DNA of 56,863 bases from Mastigocoleus testarum BC008. GTDB lineage: Bacteria; Cyanobacteriota; Cyanobacteriia; Cyanobacteriales; Nostocaceae. Both the position numbers and the translations under genes were made by a program. Of this stretch, positions 51,586 to 56,863 are shown in pieces (within the stretch, counting starts at the first letter, position 1; each line of letters opens with the position of its first letter). A model generated the notes under the pieces. That model did not search any database and was not told the DNA's origin. It saw nothing but the letters and a program-made list of their open reading frames with translations. Location of the stretch: assembly GCF_001456025.1 (NCBI RefSeq), contig NZ_LMTZ01000102.1:27387-84249 (forward strand). The letters run 5' to 3'.

Positions 51586-52158
51586 ATGAACCAAAAACCA
51601 AAAACAGAAAGGGAAAAAATGCTCGCTGATGAGCCATATCTTGCGACTGATGCACAACTGAGCAAGATGCATATGGAAGCACGTCAGCTACTTCATAGTT
51701 TTAACTTTTCCTCACCACAAGAAATACAAAAACGCCAGGAAATCATTTCTAAATTATTTGGTGCGATCGGTTCTAACTGTGAAATTCGTCCTCCCTTCTA
51801 CTGTGATTATGGTTGTCATATTTTTGCTGGTGATAATCTTTACGTTAACTATGATTGCGTAATCCTTGATTGCAATACAGTACATTTAGGCAATAACGTT
51901 TTACTAGGACCAAAAGTCCAAATTTATACAGCGTATCATCCTTTATCTCCTCAGGAGAGATTATCCGGTCGAGAAATGGCTGCACCGATTAAGATTGGTG
52001 ATAATGTTTGGATTGGTGGAGGAGCAATTATTTGTCAAGGAATATCAATAGGGTCAAATACAACCATTGGTGCGGGTAGTGTGGTTACCAGAGATATACC
52101 AGATAATGTGTTTGCTGCGGGAAATCCCTGTAGGATTATCAAGGAATTAGATGTTTAA
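51586..52158 (+). CDS. Sugar O-acetyltransferase (maltose acetyltransferase family)
   Basis: About 190 residues from ATG at 51586; an in-frame TTG at 51580 is less likely. An N-terminal helical mac domain (EREKMLADEPYLATDAQLSK) precedes a left-handed beta-helix of hexapeptide repeats (about 60-180; GDNVWIGGGAIICQGISIGS). Likely catalytic His is in YTAYHPLSP. It transfers acetyl from acetyl-CoA to a sugar hydroxyl. It may be read through from the SDR operon, although the short MITE-like element lies between. Confidence 0.93.
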   Translation: MNQKPKTEREKMLADEPYLATDAQLSKMHMEARQLLHSFNFSSPQEIQKRQEIISKLFGAIGSNCEIRPPFYCDYGCHIFAGDNLYVNYDCVILDCNTVHLGNNVLLGPKVQIYTAYHPLSPQERLSGREMAAPIKIGDNVWIGGGAIICQGISIGSNTTIGAGSVVTRDIPDNVFAAGNPCRIIKELDV

Positions 52159-52355
52159 TAGTAATTGACCTACTATAATCCGATTTGATGTGCAAATAAA
52201 TCTTATGGCGGTGCGTTACGGCGCGATCGCAAAGGTGACCTAAAAAGAAAATATTCTCTATACACGGCTAACACAGCCTACGATAATTTTATTTTTTATT
52301 TATTTATTTTTGGTTTATTTATTTTTGATTTATAAGTGTCTTTTCAGAACAAATA

Positions 52356-53882
52356 ATGATTTCAAGCGATCGCAAGAATAAAACTTTATTGGATCTCTTA
52401 ATCGGAGATGACGAACATCCTGCTTTAGTTGCTCCAGAACGACCGACTTTAAAATACAAACAACTAAAACAGCAAATTATCGATCTTGCAGCCCAACTTA
52501 ATAAATTCGGAATTGGTTGCGGCGATCGCATTGCGATTGCTATGACTAATGGACCAGAAATGGTTGTAACTTTTTTAGCTACAGCGATGTGCGGTACTGC
52601 TGCTCCTCTCAATCCCAAATATTCTCAGGCTGAGTTTGCCTTTTATTATGAGGATCTCAATGCTAGTGCATTAATTATTTTAGATGAGGGTATCCCTGCA
52701 GCGAAAGCAGCTCTCACAGATAATATGTTGCTAATTCAAGCAAAGTTGCAACCTGAGGGATTATCTTTTCATCTGCAAGGTGATACAAAAAAAGATGAGC
52801 GATCGACTGAGTTAGCTCAATCAGAAGATATCGCCATGATTTTGCACACTAGTGGTACGACTAGCAGACCGAAGCGAGTTCCCATCAAACACCGAAATTT
52901 AGCCGCTTCTGCAGGAAATATCATCGGTACTTATAATTTAACAGCAGAAGACCGGGCATTATGCGTAATGCCTTTATTTCATGTCCATGGTTTAGTTGCT
53001 TCCATGCTTTCAACCCTATCTTCTGGGGGAACGGTGATCGTTCCGGTTGGTGGTTTCAACGCCTTAGAATTTTGGAAGTGGTTTGCAGAATTTCAGCCGA
53101 CATGGTATTCAGCCGTACCAACTATGCATCAAATGTTACTAGCTAGAGCCAGTCGCAATCCAGAAGCGATCGCCAAAAGTAAGTTGAGATTCCTGCGCTC
53201 AAGTAGTTCTTCTTTACCCACTGTAGTCTTAGAAAAACTAGAAACAACTTTCAATGCTCCGGTATTGGAAGCGTACAGTATGACTGAAGCATCACACCAA
53301 ATGACTTCCAATCCTTTACCCCCCGCAGAACATAAACCTGGAACCGTTGGTTATGGTTTTGGGGTCGAAATCAATATTATGGACGAAGCAGGAAATCTTC
53401 TTCCCCAAGGTGAGTTAGGGGAAGTTGTGGTGAAAGCTCCGAATGTAGTTGATGGTTACGAAAATAATCCTGAAGCTAACGCTAAAGCATTTACTAATGG
53501 TTGGTTTCGCACTGGGGACCAAGGGGTAATTGACGAGTCGGGTTATTTATCCCTGACGGGACGTTTAAAAGAATTAATTAATCGTGGTGGGGAAAAGATT
53601 TCTCCTTTAGAGGTAGATAATGTAATTTTGCGTCATCCCGCAGTGGAGGAAGTTCTCAGTTTTGCAGCACCTCATAAAACCCTGGGTGAAGATGTTCACG
53701 CAGCAGTTGTTTTAAAAGAAAACATTGATGAAAAAGAATTAAGAAAATATTGCTTGCAGTATCTTGCAGATTTCAAAGTTCCCCGCAAGTTTCACTTTTT
53801 GGAATCCCTACCCCGAGGTGCGACAGGAAAACCTCAGCGACTGAAAATGGCTGAATTACTCAAAATTACCGCAGAAAAGTAA
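52356..53882 (+). CDS. Acyl-CoA synthetase (adenylate-forming), possibly oxalyl-CoA-type
   Basis: A 508-residue ANL-family ligase. The P-loop motif is LHTSGTTSRPKRVP (about 168-181), with YSMTEASHQM (A5), GWFRTGDQGVID (A7), GRLKELINRGGEKISP (A8) and the C-terminal catalytic Lys in PRGATGKPQRLKM (A10). All core motifs are present, so it should be active. Overall it resembles the AAE3/oxalyl-CoA synthetase-like clade, but substrate choice is not certain. No CoA-transferase or decarboxylase lies nearby. Confidence 0.88.
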   Translation: MISSDRKNKTLLDLLIGDDEHPALVAPERPTLKYKQLKQQIIDLAAQLNKFGIGCGDRIAIAMTNGPEMVVTFLATAMCGTAAPLNPKYSQAEFAFYYEDLNASALIILDEGIPAAKAALTDNMLLIQAKLQPEGLSFHLQGDTKKDERSTELAQSEDIAMILHTSGTTSRPKRVPIKHRNLAASAGNIIGTYNLTAEDRALCVMPLFHVHGLVASMLSTLSSGGTVIVPVGGFNALEFWKWFAEFQPTWYSAVPTMHQMLLARASRNPEAIAKSKLRFLRSSSSSLPTVVLEKLETTFNAPVLEAYSMTEASHQMTSNPLPPAEHKPGTVGYGFGVEINIMDEAGNLLPQGELGEVVVKAPNVVDGYENNPEANAKAFTNGWFRTGDQGVIDESGYLSLTGRLKELINRGGEKISPLEVDNVILRHPAVEEVLSFAAPHKTLGEDVHAAVVLKENIDEKELRKYCLQYLADFKVPRKFHFLESLPRGATGKPQRLKMAELLKITAEK

Positions 53883-53888
53883 AAAGTA

Positions 53889-53928
53889 AAAAGTCATTAG
53901 CATAGCGTGTCCGTAGGACATAATTCAA
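53889..53928. repeat. Dispersed repeat (TAGCGTGTCCGTAGGACAT type), second copy
   Basis: Matches the segment inserted in xisH (11858-11896) apart from two substitutions. It lies immediately after the acyl-CoA synthetase stop. Confidence 0.75.
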
Positions 53929-53956
53929 AATTACTGTTTTTATAGCTTGAACTTTT

Positions 53957-53973
53957 CCCCCTTTCCAAGGGGG
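53957..53973. terminator. CCCCCTT hairpin
   Basis: CCCCCTT-TCC-AAGGGGG forms a strong 7-bp stem 75 nt after the acyl-CoA synthetase gene. There is no following T-run, so it could be another interspersed repeat rather than a true terminator. Tandem GTTCCCCGTTCCCT units follow at about 54048-54076. Confidence 0.4.
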
Positions 53974-54134
53974 TTAGGGGAATCCAAATTAACAATTTAT
54001 GTAATACCAATGTCAAAAAAACACTGCTACATATCAATTTTTTGAATTTGTTCCCCGTTCCCTGTTCCCCGTTCCCTTCTATAAACAAAATGTAGCAATA
54101 TTAAAGGAAATTGGTAAATATGAGGAGCGATCGC

Positions 54135-55112
54135 ATGAAGATTTGCATTTTTGGTGCTGGTGCAATTGGTAGTTATTTAGGAGCGAAATTAGCTAAATTA
54201 CCACCGTCAGATGTAAAAGTTACTTTAATAGCTCGGGGGAAACAACTTGAAGCGCTACAAACCCAAGGACTACAACTAGAAGAAAATGGTGTCAAAGAAA
54301 CCACCCATAATTTTGTTGCAGCTGCTGATGTTGATACTGTTGGACCGCAGGATGCAATTTTTGTCACGGTCAAAGCTCAGAGCGTACCTAAATTAGCACC
54401 TTCTCTACCAGCTTTATGTGATTCGGAAACTATGGTAGTTACAGCACAAAATGGTATTCCCTGGTGGTATTTTCGCAAAAGCGGTACCCAATACGAAAAC
54501 CGCAAAATTCTAGCAGTAGATCCCGATGGAATCGTAGAAGCAAATATTCCCATTGACCGAGTAATTAGTTGCATAGTTTACCCCGCAACAGAATTAATCG
54601 CTCCTGGAGTAGTTAAGCATATTGAGGGTGATCGCTTTACCCTCGGTGAATTGGATGGAAGCAAAAGCGATCGCATCAAAAAATTAGCTCAAGTTCTACG
54701 TCAAGCAGGTCTGAAAGCCCCAGTCCGCAACCAAATCCGTAATGAGTTATGGCTTAAACTTTGGGGAAATTTAGCTTTTAATCCCATCAGTGCAATTACA
54801 AGAGCAACTTTAGAAGATATTTGTAAATATTCATTGACCAGAGAACTAGCCCGGAATATGATGCTCGAAGGGCAGGCGATCGCTGAAAAATTAGGAGTAA
54901 AATTTAGTATTTCTCTAGAACAAAGAATTGAAGGAGCATCATCAGTCGGCGCTCATAAAACATCTATGCTTCAAGATATAGAAGCGGGTCGTCCAACAGA
55001 AATAGATGCTTTATTAGGAGCAGTAATTGAATTAGGAAAATTGACTGGTACTCCAACACCACATTTAAATTCTATTTATGCCAGTGTGAAATTACTAGAA
55101 AAAGGTATCTAA
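54135..55112 (+). CDS. panE: 2-dehydropantoate 2-reductase-like protein
   Basis: About 325 residues from ATG at 54135 (MKICIFGAGAIGSYLGAKLA). This start has AGGAG (54123-54127) 7 nt upstream; the frame also opens at TTG 54111 and ATG 54120. The Rossmann motif GAGAIGSYLGA, FVTVKAQ in the middle, and LWLKLWGNLAFNPISA with Lys near the start of the C-terminal domain fit ketopantoate reductase (NADPH-dependent, pantothenate/CoA pathway). Paralogues with other substrates are common, so the symbol is tentative. A HIP1 octamer (54127-54134) forms the spacer to the ATG. Confidence 0.82.
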   Translation: MKICIFGAGAIGSYLGAKLAKLPPSDVKVTLIARGKQLEALQTQGLQLEENGVKETTHNFVAAADVDTVGPQDAIFVTVKAQSVPKLAPSLPALCDSETMVVTAQNGIPWWYFRKSGTQYENRKILAVDPDGIVEANIPIDRVISCIVYPATELIAPGVVKHIEGDRFTLGELDGSKSDRIKKLAQVLRQAGLKAPVRNQIRNELWLKLWGNLAFNPISAITRATLEDICKYSLTRELARNMMLEGQAIAEKLGVKFSISLEQRIEGASSVGAHKTSMLQDIEAGRPTEIDALLGAVIELGKLTGTPTPHLNSIYASVKLLEKGI

Positions 55113-55172
55113 TTTATGAGATACTTGCAGAAAAAAGTATAAACATTGACTTTTGTTATTAATTTAAGTAAC

Positions 55173-55691
55173 TTACACTAAATTTAGCAACCAATCTTGT
55201 GTAGCCTTTGGCGAGCGCAAGCGAACTATATGTAAATGACTGTGTTCGGGTTTCTGGAATAAAACTGGATACTTTTTACGCCGTTTGTGATAACTCTTAA
55301 AAGAGTGTAAAATGATTGACTTATTGCTGAACAACTTTCTCCAGGTTTCATAGTTACCATTGCAGACTTCTTGCTTGGTAATTATTCGAGTAAGGGATCT
55401 TTTGGTAATTCGACTCATAACTGTTACCAAAGAATAGTCCAACCACACTACAGTATCAGCCCGACTCCAAATAATATCTCTCACTTTACTGTATTGACCA
55501 TCAACAACCCAGCTTTCTTCCGTTAAAGAATCTGCAACGCGTTCACGAAAAACTTCTTTTGGTACTTTTACCCAATTGGATTCCCAGCACAAATAGTCTA
55601 ATTCTATGTGTGGAATTGTCAGACTTTGGGAAATTTGTTTCGCTAAAGTTGTTTTCCCCGAACCAACACCACCAATTATAGAAATTCGCAT
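55173..55691 (-). CDS. Small P-loop kinase-like protein (FlaR/topology-modulation type)
   Basis: A 172-residue protein with Walker A GGVGSGKTT (7-15), an ELDYLCWESNW region, VVDGQYSKVRD and a lid-like SRITKRSLTR. This is the adenylate-kinase-like family often annotated as DNA topology modulation protein FlaR, for which biochemical function is poorly known. It probably phosphorylates a small molecule. ATG at 55691 lacks a strong Shine-Dalgarno. Convergent with panE. Confidence 0.85.
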   Translation of the reverse strand: MRISIIGGVGSGKTTLAKQISQSLTIPHIELDYLCWESNWVKVPKEVFRERVADSLTEESWVVDGQYSKVRDIIWSRADTVVWLDYSLVTVMSRITKRSLTRIITKQEVCNGNYETWRKLFSNKSIILHSFKSYHKRRKKYPVLFQKPEHSHLHIVRLRSPKATQDWLLNLV

Positions 55692-55814
55692 GGAAATAAT
55701 GACTGATTTTAAATTTTATATAAAGCAAATGTATAGCTTATAGCAGTTTATATATTTTGGCAGGGAATGGGTTATACAATCAACCCTGAAAATAATAAAT
55801 AGTCTTAGTTTGTT

Positions 55815-56699
55815 ATGACAAATTTACCCGTTGTTTCCTTCAGTGTAGATCGAACTGTTGTTGCTGAAGGTGGAGAACCACAAATTTTTAATTTTAAGCT
55901 TAGCGAACCAGCACCAAGCGGTGGGTTAACGGTGAGACTGCAGTTCGACGATCCAGATGGTGATCCAGCAGATGCGGGTTTACCCCAAGAGCTTTTCAAT
56001 AATATTGATAATCTCCAATTAGTTGTAGAAAATGGTACGCCAATTCTTGAATTTACAATTTCTGCAGGAGCAACAGAAGCTAATTTTGGTGTAGCAACTG
56101 GTCAAGATAACCAGGTTGAAGGAGATGAGACTTATACCTTGACCCTTCTGGATGACGAAAATTATTCTGTTGACACGGCTTCAGCAACTATAACTTCTAC
56201 GGTTACCGAAAAAGAAGTTATTAATGGAACTCCCGAAAGAGATACCTTATTTGGTACAAAAGCTGCAGAATTTATCCTTGGTTTTGAAGGAAATGACATC
56301 ATCTTTGGTCGAGGAGGTGAAGATACTATTATTGCTGGTGAAGGAAATGATATAATTTTCGGCGGTCAGCAAGCTGATACAATTTTAGCTGGTAATGGAG
56401 ATGATATTATCTTCGCCAGGGGTGGTAATGATGTTATCGATTCCGGTAATGGTTTAGATCGAATTTCCTTAGGTGATGGTCAATCAACTGTGATTCTTGA
56501 TAGTGGTGAAGGTTTCGACACCATCGGTGGATTTGAACTAGGTGCAACAACTTTTCAAGTGGAAAGTACAAGCAATCTTCGCTTTGTCGATAGTGCTAGG
56601 GGTGCACAAATTTTCCAAGGAGATGATTTGTTAGCACTGGTTTCTTTTGAGTCTGCAAGTACTTTTAGCAATAATCAAGATCAAATTTTTACCGTATAA
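55815..56699 (+). CDS. Calx-beta/RTX calcium-binding protein
   Basis: A 294-residue protein. Residues about 1-130 resemble a Calx-beta domain (VSFSVDRTVVAEGGEPQIFN; GDETYTLTLLDDENYSVD). Residues about 140-225 contain about five RTX nonapeptides (GNDIIFGRGGEDTI, GNDIIFGG, GDDIIFARGGNDVIDSG), which bind Ca2+ in a beta-roll. There is no N-terminal signal peptide, so type I secretion through a C-terminal signal is expected, as for other RTX proteins. A secreted adhesin-like or structural role is inferred. No T1SS genes lie in the window. Confidence 0.9.
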   Translation: MTNLPVVSFSVDRTVVAEGGEPQIFNFKLSEPAPSGGLTVRLQFDDPDGDPADAGLPQELFNNIDNLQLVVENGTPILEFTISAGATEANFGVATGQDNQVEGDETYTLTLLDDENYSVDTASATITSTVTEKEVINGTPERDTLFGTKAAEFILGFEGNDIIFGRGGEDTIIAGEGNDIIFGGQQADTILAGNGDDIIFARGGNDVIDSGNGLDRISLGDGQSTVILDSGEGFDTIGGFELGATTFQVESTSNLRFVDSARGAQIFQGDDLLALVSFESASTFSNNQDQIFTV

Positions 56700-56836
56700 A
56701 ATCAAGTACAGGTAATTAGTTAGGAATGTGGATTAAATAAAGTACAAAAGTAGGGTGCTGTTAGCATCGCGTAACGCACCATTCCAAATTTCAGAATAAT
56801 AGGTTATTAAATTCTCATTCCTTACTATATAAGACT

Positions 56837-56863
56837 AAGTAAGTAGGCAAGAAAAAAGTAAAC
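56837..56863 (-). repeat. Terminal inverted match, right copy
   Basis: Reverse complement of 63-89 at 26 of 27 positions, running exactly to the end of the window. A dispersed repeat at the assembly edge is the simplest reading. Confidence 0.6.

Noticed and set aside
1..56863. tRNA, rRNA or known riboswitch
   Set aside because: I looked for T-loop (GGTTCGAAT-like) and rRNA core sequences by eye on both strands and saw none. A covariance-model search would be needed to exclude small RNAs.

Overview
The window looks like a draft-genome contig from a filamentous, probably heterocyst-forming cyanobacterium (Nostocales; Calothrix/Rivularia-like is a guess). The support is: HIP1 octamers (GCGATCGC), tracts of short tandem heptamers between genes, oxygenic-phototroph genes (acsF, ccmP, DUF2996, DUF1400 hydrolase, PIN/TRAM protein), xisH/xisI modules and cyanobacteriochrome-type GAF proteins. 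Both ends are repeats (a 27-nt inverted match, 26/27, between 63-89 and 56837-56863), as expected where an assembly broke.

Layout. 0.2-9.3 kb: prohibitin-like SPFH protein, a small frameshifted ORF, ccmP with a pentapeptide-repeat gene, an SLH/FAD-oxidoreductase fusion, DUF2996 and TM2 proteins, acsF (chlorophyll cyclase) with a palindromic terminator, and a small lipoprotein. 9.5-15.4 kb: a putative outer-membrane protein, an intact xisHI pair, a second pair whose xisH is broken by a small repeat insertion, and a CHAT-NB-ARC-TPR protein of conflict-system type. 15.5-24.9 kb: GH13 amylase with CBM20, an exported Cys-containing protein, DUF1400 alpha/beta hydrolase, hemW, PIN/TRAM protein with a small zinc-ribbon gene, VOC protein and speD.

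26.2-37.0 kb: three tandem paralogous multi-GAF sensor histidine kinases behind AT-rich leaders of about 0.9-1.5 kb. Their GAF domains carry cyanobacteriochrome hallmarks (DXCF, Cys-His/Cys-Tyr, DTYLQ-T-GGRY). Only the first keeps the phosphoacceptor His. The second has lost the first dimerisation helix and part of the ATP-binding core, and the third has Tyr in place of His. This cluster is the most interesting part of the window. 37.0-41.2 kb: two paralogous transmembrane Ser/Thr kinases with N-terminal zinc ribbons.

41.4-56.7 kb: a PaaK-like ligase; an ATPase/TPR-protein pair that may form a two-component STAND-like system; a membrane-anchored dienelactone hydrolase; a LysR regulator divergent from a DsbA/FrnE-like, FAD monooxygenase and SDR cassette; a sugar O-acetyltransferase; an acyl-CoA synthetase; a ketopantoate-reductase-like gene; a small P-loop kinase; and a Calx-beta/RTX protein. 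MITE-like and palindromic repeats are scattered throughout. I found no tRNA, rRNA, CRISPR array or intact transposase.
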